From Alteromonas lipotrueae (GTDB lineage: Bacteria > Pseudomonadota > Gammaproteobacteria > Enterobacterales > Alteromonadaceae): a DNA stretch of 64,000 nucleotides. Location: positions 1 to 64,000 of the forward strand of contig NZ_JAESDI010000003.1 of the NCBI RefSeq assembly GCF_019249215.1. The letters are read 5' to 3'. A model generated the notes under the pieces. That model saw only the letters and a program-made list of their open reading frames with translations. It ran no database searches and was not told the DNA's origin. How positions within the stretch are numbered: the first letter of the stretch is position 1; every line of letters starts with the position of its first letter. Positions 26,901-35,107 of the stretch are shown here, in pieces. Made by a program: the position numbers and the translations under genes.

Positions 26901-27201
26901 GAGCATTCAGAGTGAAATAAACGATATTAATAAAGCGTTTAGTGGCTTAGAGTCGCGCAATCGTAAAGGGATTAAGCCGGCTAATATTATGAGCCGCTTA
27001 CGTTACGCAAGGTCTGCATTAGGTTCATCTTATGGGCCAACTCAACAGCATAAAGACCAACTTGGTTACGCTGAAGATGAATTAAATCACGTGATTGCGC
27101 GCATTAAAACGTTGCATGAAACCACGCTGCCTGCGCTACAGCAAGCGGTGGTGAATGAAGGTGGTCCTTGGACTGCAGGCATTCCGGTTATTGCAAACTA
27201 A
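23944..27201 (+). CDS. Secreted VPS10/sortilin-like Asp-box beta-propeller protein
   Basis: A large exported protein of 1085 residues with a signal peptide ending SCSTVFA-EKP. It carries many Asp-box repeats of the S/T-x-D-x-G-x-T-W type (for example SVDGGQTWNN, TTDGGDTWKQ, SDDGGETWTE, SDDGGKTWTP, TTNGGESWKK), which build one or two beta-propellers like those of sortilins and sialidases. The last 300 residues form a different region, partly helical. Databases often label such proteins glycosyl hydrolases, but no catalytic residues can be assigned here. It may bind or process polymers at the surface. A strong terminator follows and a TonB receptor gene comes next. Confidence 0.82.
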   Translation: MKKLLKAAVAVSLALSCSTVFAEKPNDDKPIFSSSTFEAMELRNIGPAYMSGRIADIAIDQNNPSTWYTAVGSGGVWKTTNAGNTWAPIFDKQAVYSIGDVTIAPSNSNIIWVGTGENNGGRHISFGDGVYKSVDGGQTWNNVGLEKSEHISDIIIHPTNPDIVWVSAQGPLWSGGGERGLYKTTDGGDTWKQVLTPADKWTGVTSLLIDPRNPDKLYAATWARQRSIAVYVGTNEGAGIHTSDDGGETWTELKTGLPEGNMGKIGMAISPMNPDVLYATIETDNRKGGFYRSADQGASWTKVSDEVGAGTGPHYYQEIFADQHQFDRVYIASNYSKVSDDGGKTWTPINTKRKHVDDHAMAFHPTDPDFVLMGSDGGIYMSHDRMANWRFMANLPLTQFYKVAPDDSKPFYMIYAGAQDNSTQGGPSRTNRKEGIKNKDWFLTLGGDGHQPAVEPGNPDIMYSQWQQGNLTRVDMTTKEGVYVKPQPLPGDPAERYNWDAPINVSSHDPARIYFASQRVWRSDNRGDSWTAVSGDLTQDGNRMHMPMMGRTWSVEAGWDLYAMTEFHTIANFSESPVDENILWAGTDDGIIQVTTNGGESWKKIELDDIKGIPATAYVNDIRADLYDPNTVYVALDNHKYGDYKPYLIKSTNLGKKWTSLADDLPAKHLVWRIVQDHVNKDLMFIGTEFGVFFTVNGGIKWVELDGGMPTISTRDVKIQRRENDLVAGTFGRGIYILDDYAPLRALTEKSMEQDALLFAPSRPVKWFQLDTRHTDSDGDDRFAAENPAHGATLTYFLKDSLLTAKGKRQEAEKKLLEDEKYPKYPSWEAIEAEIQEPEPAVYIEIRDNAGDVINRVAGSTKKGLHRITWDMKYSNTTPLTKKDSKNNGLMALPGTYSATLFKREGATVTQLAEPVEFTLKSIYEGALKGASAEEIAAYGNAVDKAQKRAMSSTTVLGQVKETMALLRVAIDRTPSDVSQLEAQFASIQSEINDINKAFSGLESRNRKGIKPANIMSRLRYARSALGSSYGPTQQHKDQLGYAEDELNHVIARIKTLHETTLPALQQAVVNEGGPWTAGIPVIAN

Positions 27202-27222
27202 CGAGCGTTAGTGCAAACAGAT

Positions 27223-27254
27223 GCGGCAGCGTTACGCTGCCGCGTTTTTTATTT
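27223..27254 (+). terminator. Rho-independent terminator
   Basis: A perfect 9-bp GC-rich stem (GCGGCAGCG with CGCTGCCGC) and a 3-nt loop, followed by GTTTTTTATTTT, about 20 bp beyond the Asp-box protein gene. It is a classical intrinsic terminator for rightward transcription. Confidence 0.93.
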
Positions 27255-27294
27255 TCACCCTTCTTTTTTAGCTTTACTACCGTAGCAAGACCCA

Positions 27295-29454
27295 ATGAAA
27301 AGCCTGTCGTATTCTTTCTGTTTTTTATCTTTTGCTAAGTTTTCGCGTTTTGGATTAGCCCCTTTTAGACTATTGTTAACCGTTTCTTTTTTAGCCGTCC
27401 CCGTTTTTTATGCCAGTGCTACTGATGCTCAAGGGGCTGACGAACCTAGCTTCAATGGTGTTAGCGCCAAGGAAGTCGAGCGTTACACTGTTACCGCAGA
27501 GCGCGCCTATTACAATCAAACCTTAAACAGCATTTTCCCCCAATATACTTATGATAAATCGAATCTTGTGGGTAGCCCCCACATTAATGACATTTTGCTC
27601 CAATCGCCTTCAGTTAACTTAAATGGGCAAGGTGGGCAAATTCAAAATATCAATATTAGGGGCTTTTCTCGCTGGCGAATTCAATCGCTTATTGATGGTG
27701 TACCTATTGAGAGTGATCGCCGAGCAGGCGCGAGTGTGGGGTTTGTTCCTCCTTCATTTATTCAAGGCGTGGCCGTTATGCCAGGTGCTGCGTCTACCTA
27801 TTTAGGGTCGGGCGCTATTGGTGGTGCTGTAGATTTGTTACTTCCATATAACACAGCACCAAACCTTCAAATAGGGTGGAGCAGCAACCAACAGACACAA
27901 GATTATAGTTATGCCGATTACACAGGGAATATCGATTGGAACCTGTCGTATCGTAACGGAAATAACGGCTCAGATGCACAAGGTAATACCTTGTTCGATA
28001 AGTTTGAACAAACGGCATTGTTTATTAGGCATCGACCTGAAAGTGGTGTGCTGAAAGAAGCCTGGACGTTGTATTCAGACAACCGTGATATTGGTAAATC
28101 CAGCAGCGACTTTCCAGAAGATAGAGTAACTACCTACCCAGAAAATACGCACTGGCTAGGTAAAATGACGTTTGTATTCTCTGATATATTTAGCAGCCAC
28201 AAAGCTAGTAACGACACCGCTAGCAATAACAGATCTAGTGACGACATATCTAACAATGACATAGTGAGCAACCTTTGGTGGCACCAATCCACATTGGACA
28301 CCCACATTGTAAGACCCGAGGATCGGATAAACGAAAGTGAAAGCGAGGCGTTAGACTTCGGGTTTGATGTGGGCAGTAATACACGCATTAATAACTGGCA
28401 AGTGAATTGGCAAGTTCAGTTGATGGGGCGGGAGGGGGTAACTATTGATGAAAAAGAGCTCACCATGGTTTCCTCTGCTACTCAATCTCTTGTAGACGAG
28501 CATGTTATAGAGCAGCCCTCAGGCCTAACCAGCTCATTCTTCATTTCTGAATTGGCTTACGAGTTTCGTACTTTGGATGCCAGTGAAACCACCGTAGCAG
28601 GTATTGCTGATGCATCTCGAACCTTTGGTGCTACGACGCTAGCGTTTGGAGGTAGGTTAGATTGGCAGCAACAGTCTAACAACGTTGACGATGTTGAAAA
28701 TACTAACATCAGCGGTTTTATTGGCGCTAGCCATATACTTTCGCCGCAATGGACGGCAAGTGTTTACTTATCTAGCGCCTTTAGGAATCCGTCATTAACT
28801 GAACGCTATTTCTCCGGTGAAACCCCTCGGGGTACCGTATTAGGTGATGCCGATTTAGATACAGAGCAGGCCACAAATATACAGGCTTCGTTATCGTATA
28901 ACAGCAACGGCTTAACAGGTTCAGTTGAAGTGTTTCTGCAGAAAATCAACCACTACATTGAGCGTACTACGGTATCTGAAGATGTTCAGGTTTATAGTAA
29001 TTTAGACAGTGCGACCATTCAAGGCATAAGCTATCAGCTAGATTGGCAGCAGTCACAAGGTGTAAATAGACCGGAAAATAATGCACCAGGAAAGGGGTAT
29101 TGGTTCGCGCAGTTAAATGGCGCGTGGATTGAGGGCGAAGATAATATAGGTAGCGCTATTGCTGATATTCCGCCACATAGTCAGAGATTAACATTAGGGT
29201 ATGAGCTAGAGGATGTACGGCTATTTTCAACGCTTGTTTATCGTGCCAGCAAGCGGGATATTGGCGATGGTGAAAAAGCACTCGATAATGTAACCACAGT
29301 AGATATTGGCGCGGCATGGCAATTCAACCAACGTACTTCGCTGCAAGCAAGTTGGCGTAACCTTACTAATCAGCAATATTATGTGAGCGCCGACGATAAA
29401 GCCGCATTTGCGCAAGGTGAAAGTGTACAGCTAGCGTTAACCTTTTTGCTGTGA
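27295..29454 (+). CDS. TonB-dependent outer membrane receptor
   Basis: A 719-residue receptor with a long signal peptide (cleavage near ASATDAQG). Its TonB-box area is VERYTVTAERA, and the plug includes NGQGGQIQNINIRGFSRWRIQSLIDGVPI and AASTYLGSGAIGGAVDLL. The barrel ends with QGESVQLALTFLL. Near residues 302-328 there is a loop built mostly of Ser, Asn and Asp (for example SNDTASNNRSSDD), clearly low complexity. The 3' end overlaps by 18 bp the end of a convergent PepSY gene. PepSY membrane proteins often accompany iron-siderophore receptors, so iron-complex uptake is my first guess, but the substrate is not shown. Confidence 0.9.
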   Translation: MKSLSYSFCFLSFAKFSRFGLAPFRLLLTVSFLAVPVFYASATDAQGADEPSFNGVSAKEVERYTVTAERAYYNQTLNSIFPQYTYDKSNLVGSPHINDILLQSPSVNLNGQGGQIQNINIRGFSRWRIQSLIDGVPIESDRRAGASVGFVPPSFIQGVAVMPGAASTYLGSGAIGGAVDLLLPYNTAPNLQIGWSSNQQTQDYSYADYTGNIDWNLSYRNGNNGSDAQGNTLFDKFEQTALFIRHRPESGVLKEAWTLYSDNRDIGKSSSDFPEDRVTTYPENTHWLGKMTFVFSDIFSSHKASNDTASNNRSSDDISNNDIVSNLWWHQSTLDTHIVRPEDRINESESEALDFGFDVGSNTRINNWQVNWQVQLMGREGVTIDEKELTMVSSATQSLVDEHVIEQPSGLTSSFFISELAYEFRTLDASETTVAGIADASRTFGATTLAFGGRLDWQQQSNNVDDVENTNISGFIGASHILSPQWTASVYLSSAFRNPSLTERYFSGETPRGTVLGDADLDTEQATNIQASLSYNSNGLTGSVEVFLQKINHYIERTTVSEDVQVYSNLDSATIQGISYQLDWQQSQGVNRPENNAPGKGYWFAQLNGAWIEGEDNIGSAIADIPPHSQRLTLGYELEDVRLFSTLVYRASKRDIGDGEKALDNVTTVDIGAAWQFNQRTSLQASWRNLTNQQYYVSADDKAAFAQGESVQLALTFLL

Positions 29455-29970
29455 ACGATAGTAACGTTTTCGATATTTACTCTTTAACGTAGTAAATAAC
29501 ATCACTAAGCCCGTCAGCCATAAAATGAATAGCAAAATGGCGGCGGGCAAAAACAGCCATAACTTTGCGCCTTCAAAAAACCAGCTGCCATCGTGAATAG
29601 CTTCAATGGTATCGGTACGCCGATAAGCAACCTGCAGCACTTCGCCATTGGTTGCGTTCAGCTGCACTTCCCACTGATTCTTTCCGCGTACTTTTATAAT
29701 GCCTTTGTCGGGCCTAACGTCTAAACGGTCGATATCATCCCAGCTATTCAGTTTCGCTTCTGGTACGTCTTGAACCACTTCAATAATAGTATCAAAGCTT
29801 ATAGTTGGGGCATTGCTAAGGGCTTTTTGAGTGGGCGGTTGTAGCCAGTCGAACTCTTTTTTTACCTGCAACAAAAGACCACTGCCAATCACAACAACAA
29901 CAGGAATAAAAATGGCCAAAGAGAGCCACAAGTGAAAATTGCGGCTTGTTTTACGCAGGTTAATCGACAT
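29437..29970 (-). CDS. PepSY-associated membrane protein
   Basis: A 177-residue protein from the ATG at 29970 (MSINLRKTSRNFHLWLSLA). It has an N-terminal helix typical of PepSY_TM proteins (FHLWLSLAIFIPVVVVIGSGLLL), a periplasmic PepSY-like region with WEVQLNATNGEVLQV, then the HDGSWFFEGAKLWLFLPAAILL second helix and a basic tail. Such proteins are linked with ferrisiderophore reduction or with TonB receptors. It is convergent with, and overlaps, the receptor gene. The upstream 39 nt of open frame add no family sequence. Confidence 0.85.
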   Translation of the reverse strand: MSINLRKTSRNFHLWLSLAIFIPVVVVIGSGLLLQVKKEFDWLQPPTQKALSNAPTISFDTIIEVVQDVPEAKLNSWDDIDRLDVRPDKGIIKVRGKNQWEVQLNATNGEVLQVAYRRTDTIEAIHDGSWFFEGAKLWLFLPAAILLFILWLTGLVMLFTTLKSKYRKRYYRSQQKG

Positions 29971-30139
29971 GCACTTACTACCTAAAAATGGACACTCATT
30001 ATACTGCATCTAATTTAGCGAGTAAAAAATGTCAGCCCACACTAAGATTTCAAGCGACGAATAAATGGGTTAAAAGCGCTTGGTAATAGCCGTAATATTG
30101 GTAATCTTAAAGGAAGCAGAAAATCAACTGAGTAAATCC

Positions 30140-31378
30140 ATGAAACACAGGCTTCTTGTATCACTATTTACCTTGCTGTCGTTTGCCTTGCTGCCAGCTG
30201 CCCTAAACGCCGAAGCACTTGAATCCCCTGAAGCGCTTGAAATACATAAAGGGCTTAAAACACTAAAAGTAGCCACGTTCAATGTGAGCATGGAATCGAC
30301 TAACTACAAAGCGCTCGGGTTAGCACCTAGTGCTGAGGTTTTACAACAGGTGCTATCTAATGGTGAGAATCAGCAAGTTAAAAATATTGCTGAAATTATT
30401 CAACGTGTTAACCCAGACATTCTGTTACTCAATGAGTTTGATTATATCGCCGACCAGTCAGTAGGCATTGATAACTTTATAAAGCATTACTTGAATGTAT
30501 CTCAGGCGGGTCAAAAAGCGGTGGATTATGGCTATGTTTATACAAATACCGTAAACACCGGCGAGCCCACTAATTTTGATTTAGACAATAATGGCAAAAA
30601 AGAACAATACGGCGGTGATGCCTATGGATACGGCTTATACCCAGGCCAATATGGCATGGTGGTATTGTCTAAGTACCCTATTGAACAGGCGAATACACGT
30701 ACTTTTCAAACCTTTAAATGGCAAGATATGCCTGATGCGCGACAGCCAATTTCACCCGCTACCGCACCAAATGAAGAGGATAAACCTTGGTATTCAGAAG
30801 AGGAGTGGAAAGCTTTTCGCCTAAGTTCAAAATCTCATTGGGATATTCCGGTGAACGTGAACGGAGAAATAGTGCACGTATTGGCCATGCACCCCACACC
30901 GCCAAATTTCGATGGTGAGGAAGACAGAAACGGTACCCGCAATCACGATGAAATTCGCCTAATGGCAGATTACTTAACACCTGAACGTGGTGGCTATATA
31001 TATGACGATGCTGGCGAGCAGGTTAGCTTAAAAGAGAACGACCGGTTCGTATTAGTCGGCGATTTTAATGCTGCTGACCTTGGTGATAAGCACAGACCAG
31101 ATGTGATTGAGCAGCTGACGGAAAGCCCTTTAGTGAACAATAGCCTTATTCCAATAAGTGCTGGCGGCGCAGAAGCATCTAGTGAAGCCTTCAGTAGCCG
31201 TTTCACTGCATATTGGGGGGCAAGAGCCGATTATGTGCTGCCTTCACAATATGGCTTTGACGTAAAAGACGCTGGCGTATTTTGGCCTACCAAAGAGAGT
31301 GACTTGTATAGGTTAGTTAAAGACAGACAAGCAAGTTCTGATCACAGAATGGTTTGGGTATCGTTAACTATAAAATAG
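30140..31378 (+). CDS. Secreted endonuclease/exonuclease/phosphatase family protein
   Basis: An exported EEP-fold hydrolase of 412 residues. The signal peptide (MKHRLLVSLFTLLSFALLPA) is obtained by starting at the ATG at 30140 rather than the upstream TTG. Fold motifs are KVATFNVSM, the acidic LLNEFDY, HPTPPNF, VGDFNAAD and the C-terminal SDHRMVWV, which carry the metal and catalytic residues. This fold includes nucleases, phosphodiesterases and sphingomyelinases; the specificity is unknown. Being periplasmic or secreted, it may take part in phosphate or nucleic-acid scavenging in sea water. It stands alone. Confidence 0.87.
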   Translation: MKHRLLVSLFTLLSFALLPAALNAEALESPEALEIHKGLKTLKVATFNVSMESTNYKALGLAPSAEVLQQVLSNGENQQVKNIAEIIQRVNPDILLLNEFDYIADQSVGIDNFIKHYLNVSQAGQKAVDYGYVYTNTVNTGEPTNFDLDNNGKKEQYGGDAYGYGLYPGQYGMVVLSKYPIEQANTRTFQTFKWQDMPDARQPISPATAPNEEDKPWYSEEEWKAFRLSSKSHWDIPVNVNGEIVHVLAMHPTPPNFDGEEDRNGTRNHDEIRLMADYLTPERGGYIYDDAGEQVSLKENDRFVLVGDFNAADLGDKHRPDVIEQLTESPLVNNSLIPISAGGAEASSEAFSSRFTAYWGARADYVLPSQYGFDVKDAGVFWPTKESDLYRLVKDRQASSDHRMVWVSLTIK

Positions 31379-31631
31379 CTCGTTTTTTGTTTTGTGCCGT
31401 TTAACGCTGCTTAAAGTGCTTAAGAAAACCGTCTAACGAACACGTTAATTGATGAAGTGGTGCGGCACACCTATCAGACGGCTGGATAAACTGTTTCGCC
31501 TCCAGCCGCCAAACGTTAAAAAAATTTAATGAACTGCTAATCTGTTCTGCTCTGTTGCCCGTTTATAACCTCATACGCCTTCGCTTACGTCGCTTGTTGT
31601 AGTCCGTGTTTATGAGGAGAAGCTTCTTTCT

Positions 31632-32351
31632 ATGAACGATCCTACGTTAATTATCCTAATGTATTTTATCATTCCCATCTGGTTTCTGGCGGGCATCGTC
31701 GACTGGTACTGCCATAAGCGTAGTCATATTTCCGGTACTAGCGGCGCGAAAGAATCACTTATCCATTTGCTTATGTTCGCCGAAGTAGGCATTCCCCTTT
31801 TCATGGTGCTGATATTCGAAGTAAACAGCCTAATTATCGCCATCAGTATCCTGCTCTTTTTTGTGCATGAAGCAACGGCAATGTGGGATGTGTCTTATGC
31901 TGTGACTAAGCGCCGTGTAGGGCCCATTGAACAGCATGTTCATAGCTTTTTAGAAATGATCCCGTTGCTTGCCTTGGTTTTGGTGGTGGGCCGACATTGG
32001 CCGCATTTTACTGCACTGTTTGGTATCGGCGAGATCTCCGCCGATTTCTCGCTACAATTTAAAGAAGACCCTTTACCCACATGGTATTTAGTTACCGTGC
32101 TATTGATAGCACTAGCCTTAGAGTTTGTACCCTATTTGGAGGAATTAATGCGTGGTTTGAAAGATAAAAATCAAATCAAGAGGGGCGAGACCACTGGCAC
32201 TCGCATCAGAAACGTCACCCCCCTTTCAGATGGGGAAGCCGAAGCTGCTAGCCCCTATGCTACGTCAGTGGCTGGGGAAGAAGATCCCGGTGTGGCATTA
32301 GAAGAACTGGTAGAGAGTAGCAATGTGGTTACCCCTATTTCCAAGAAGTGA
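31632..32351 (+). CDS. Histidine-rich integral membrane protein, function unknown
   Basis: I do not recognise a named family. The 239-residue protein has about five hydrophobic helices over its first 175 residues and then a hydrophilic tail of about 60 residues with Glu, Ser and Thr. Inside or beside the helices are conserved-looking histidines: DWYCHKRSHI, LIHLLMFAE, FFVHEATAMWD and IEQHVHSFLEM. The spacing resembles, without matching exactly, the histidine boxes of di-iron membrane desaturases and hydroxylases. It could therefore be a membrane oxidoreductase. It is monocistronic, in front of a convergent M1 peptidase gene. Confidence 0.6.
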   Translation: MNDPTLIILMYFIIPIWFLAGIVDWYCHKRSHISGTSGAKESLIHLLMFAEVGIPLFMVLIFEVNSLIIAISILLFFVHEATAMWDVSYAVTKRRVGPIEQHVHSFLEMIPLLALVLVVGRHWPHFTALFGIGEISADFSLQFKEDPLPTWYLVTVLLIALALEFVPYLEELMRGLKDKNQIKRGETTGTRIRNVTPLSDGEAEAASPYATSVAGEEDPGVALEELVESSNVVTPISKK

Positions 32352-32505
32352 TAAAAAAACGGTAACTGGGTATCCATAGATTAGTTTTACCAACGAAAGT
32401 AAGGGCCCCTTAATCTGCATGCTATCCATTGTTTCATACCTGTAGTGGCATAACATGAAGTAGCGCATATTTGAGGGGGCCCGGTTTAAGCACCGTGTCT
32501 TAAAC

Positions 32506-34242
32506 TTATTCCTCGGTCTGCTTGTTCTTCATTTCAGCTTGCGCTTCCTGCCACGCTTTATAATCCTCGAACCGCTGTTCGTAGCGAAGCACCTTACTAT
32601 TAGGATCGGCAACCACCACATCGTATTCGGTTACCGTTAAGCTAGTTTGCTTTTGCATATCGAGCGTGGTTACTTTGCCGTTTACGCTAACCTCTAGGGG
32701 CATAAGGAAGGGTAAGTCACCTTCTGTTTTCCAGGTGAAAGTAACTTCGTTTTCTGTGCGAGTAACATCTAATATAGGTAAGGCCGCGCTGAATATATAC
32801 ACGTCAAAAAACCAATCTAAATTTTGATCGCTGTTTTTATTGACGATATCGATAAAGTCTTGAGTATTGGCGAAAATAGGTTCGAAATTGCCTGGTTGTG
32901 GGTCGACACGGCCATACACAAGTTCGGTTACCGAGCGGAAAAAATCTTTATCGCCCATTAGCCCTCTAAGTGTATGAATAACCCATGAACCTTTGGCATA
33001 AATATCACCCGCAGGGCCTTTTTCGTACACATCTTCTTCAGACATCAATTCGTTGCTAACGATAGGGTGAGCATTAGCCAACCCTTTTCGCTGCGCATTA
33101 AGCTTCACAAAATAGGCTTCATTGCCGTGTAGGTATTGGGCATATAACGGCTGCATGTAGGTGCCAAACCCTTCGTGTAACCACATATGGTCCCAGTTGT
33201 CGTTGGTCAGCTGATTACCAAACCATTCATGGGCAAATTCGTGCTGCATTAACCAATCGTATCCAGCATCATCTTTTCTATAATCATTGCCATAGGCGTT
33301 TATGGTTTGATGTTCCATACCCAGGTGAGGCGTTTGTACTATGCCTACTTTCTCGTCAGCAAACGGATAAGGGCCAATCATACGCTCGAAAAAGGTAATC
33401 ATTTCAGGTAGCTCGGCAAACAAGGCTTTAGCTTTGTCTTCGTTTTCTGGCAGGTGATAGTAGGTTAACGGGTAGGTGTTACCGTATATGCTGGTAAAAC
33501 TTTTGTTAAGCGTTTCATAAGGCGCAATGTTCAAGGCAATGCCGTAAGTATTGTGTGTCGACTTGGTTTGCCAATGAAAGGTGTGGTCGCTACCTTTTTC
33601 TTCAATAGCAACCAATACGCCATTACTGGCGGCCACAAGGGGCTTAGGTACGGTAATGAAAAGCTCGGTGTTAGCGGGTTCACCATAAGGTTGGTCAATG
33701 CACGGCCAGAAAAGGTCGCACCCTTCACCTTGCACTGCGGTTGCCAACCATGGATGACCATCCGGTGTTTCTTCCCACATCACACCGCCATCCCAAGGGG
33801 CTCTAATCGGCGTTCGTGGATGACCAGAATAGACAACGCGTAACGTTGCAGGAAAAGCCACTTTGCTATTTGGCGAAACAATAAGCTCGCCTTCAAGGTT
33901 ACTATATTGCTGTGCAGGTAGCTCGGTAGCATTCAGCCAAACGCTTTCAATAGTAAAACGAGTGTCTAAATCCACAGAGATTTCTTGTTGTGGTGAAGGA
34001 GCCTGCAGCGTAAGTGTGGTATCGCCAAACAATATCTCTTTGTCAAAATCGAAAGAAAAGGCAAGCTTCGCATGACTAATGGTTAGATGCTTTTGCCTTT
34101 CAGAAATCTCTCCGCCTGATTTCAAAGAGTAGGGGGTTGATAGCTCAGCAGTGGGCACCTGATTAACTGAAGAGGCGGGTTGAGTTGCACATCCAGCAAT
34201 AAATGATGAGGCACACGCTAGGGCAAGCGTTTTTAATTTCAT
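32506..34242 (-). CDS. M1 family aminopeptidase-like lipoprotein
   Basis: A zinc metallopeptidase of the gluzincin M1 family, 578 residues. A lipobox IAGC puts lipidated Cys at 18, so the protein is anchored in the envelope. Zinc ligands are in HEFAHEW (His334, His338; catalytic Glu335) and Glu357 in LHEGFGTYM, the correct HExxH-x18-E spacing. The substrate-binding motif usually GAMEN is GMEHQ (308-312) here, as in leukotriene-A4-hydrolase-like or cold-active relatives. The protein lacks the long C-terminal helical domain of PepN. Likely role: trimming of peptides in the periplasm. It is monocistronic. Confidence 0.92.
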   Translation of the reverse strand: MKLKTLALACASSFIAGCATQPASSVNQVPTAELSTPYSLKSGGEISERQKHLTISHAKLAFSFDFDKEILFGDTTLTLQAPSPQQEISVDLDTRFTIESVWLNATELPAQQYSNLEGELIVSPNSKVAFPATLRVVYSGHPRTPIRAPWDGGVMWEETPDGHPWLATAVQGEGCDLFWPCIDQPYGEPANTELFITVPKPLVAASNGVLVAIEEKGSDHTFHWQTKSTHNTYGIALNIAPYETLNKSFTSIYGNTYPLTYYHLPENEDKAKALFAELPEMITFFERMIGPYPFADEKVGIVQTPHLGMEHQTINAYGNDYRKDDAGYDWLMQHEFAHEWFGNQLTNDNWDHMWLHEGFGTYMQPLYAQYLHGNEAYFVKLNAQRKGLANAHPIVSNELMSEEDVYEKGPAGDIYAKGSWVIHTLRGLMGDKDFFRSVTELVYGRVDPQPGNFEPIFANTQDFIDIVNKNSDQNLDWFFDVYIFSAALPILDVTRTENEVTFTWKTEGDLPFLMPLEVSVNGKVTTLDMQKQTSLTVTEYDVVVADPNSKVLRYEQRFEDYKAWQEAQAEMKNKQTEE

Positions 34243-34463
34243 GTGTTTTCCGTTTTTATTATTGTGAATTCGTTATCGCGTTCTTATTGTTATACGAACG
34301 GGAGTAATATAAATCAATAACTTATCTTTCACAAAAGTATCATTACAATGCAACGGGTAAACGGTTAATACGAGAGTAAGTAAGATGAAAGGCGGTAACG
34401 GACTGCGTGGCGAATCCCATTTTTGATAATGGCGATATTGTTTAAGCCGACTATTTTCATGGC

Positions 34464-34730
34464 CTATCTTAACTGGCTATCTTTACTGCCCCTACGGTTG
34501 AACAACGACTCTACTTTGCTTGTTTTTTCCATTTCGGCTTGGCAGTTAATACATAATTGCACACCGGGCACTGCGATGCGTCTGCGTTCAGGAATACGAG
34601 CATCGCACTCTTCGCAAAATACAGCACTCTCGCCTTGATACATGTTGTTTTTAGCACGCGCCACGGCATCTTCAACGCTTGCGTCTATTTGATCTTGTAC
34701 TGCCCCATCTTTTGCCCAGCCACTGGCCAT
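34464..34730 (-). CDS. ybiI: YbiI-type DksA/TraR C4 zinc-finger protein
   Basis: An 88-residue protein starting MASGWAKDGAVQDQI, with the C4 zinc finger in VFCEECDARIPERRRIAVPGV and LCINCQ and the C-terminus NRRGSKDSQLR. The match to E. coli YbiI is strong along the entire length. The ATG at 34730 has an AGGAG site and gives the typical N-terminus; 16 extra residues upstream are not conserved. Related proteins (DksA, TraR) act on RNA polymerase through its secondary channel, but YbiI lacks the coiled coil and its role is not established. Confidence 0.92.
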   Translation of the reverse strand: MASGWAKDGAVQDQIDASVEDAVARAKNNMYQGESAVFCEECDARIPERRRIAVPGVQLCINCQAEMEKTSKVESLFNRRGSKDSQLR

Positions 34731-35055
34731 GTTTGCTCCTAAGCGTATCTTGTTAATTTTGCTACTAACCGGTATCAAAATTAATCAGCATCGATATTAA
34801 TCACTAGCGTTAACCATAGAATGAAGCAAAGACAGTGCCGAGCCCTTCCTTAATATTTTTTGAGAATAATTACAGCAGGTTAGGGTAAGCGAAAAAGATA
34901 AAGCAATATAGGGAATGATGAAGTGTTCGTAGTCTTTACTGATGGCAGTGAAATATTTGCTTCGTACTATGTTGGAATGGTCTAAGACAGAGCGGTCTAA
35001 CACAACATAGCCTAAGAAGGAATAGCTTGAGAGAGTAGCCTTGTTTGAAGAAAAC

Positions 35056-35083
35056 ACTAAAAGGAGCAAGAGCTCCTTTTAGT
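35056..35083 (-). terminator. Terminator hairpin after the M56/BlaI operon
   Basis: A perfect 12-bp inverted repeat (ACTAAAAGGAGC with GCTCCTTTTAGT) and a 4-nt loop lies 25 bp beyond the M56 gene in its reading direction. T-rich sequence follows in part. A 90-residue frame that starts inside this hairpin is therefore not credible. Confidence 0.8.
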
Positions 35084-35107
35084 ATTCTTACTGTTTTGGG
35101 CTTAAGC

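Noticed and set aside
34797..35069. 90-residue minus-strand frame after the M56 gene
   Set aside because: It begins with TTG inside the terminator stem-loop and has unremarkable composition.
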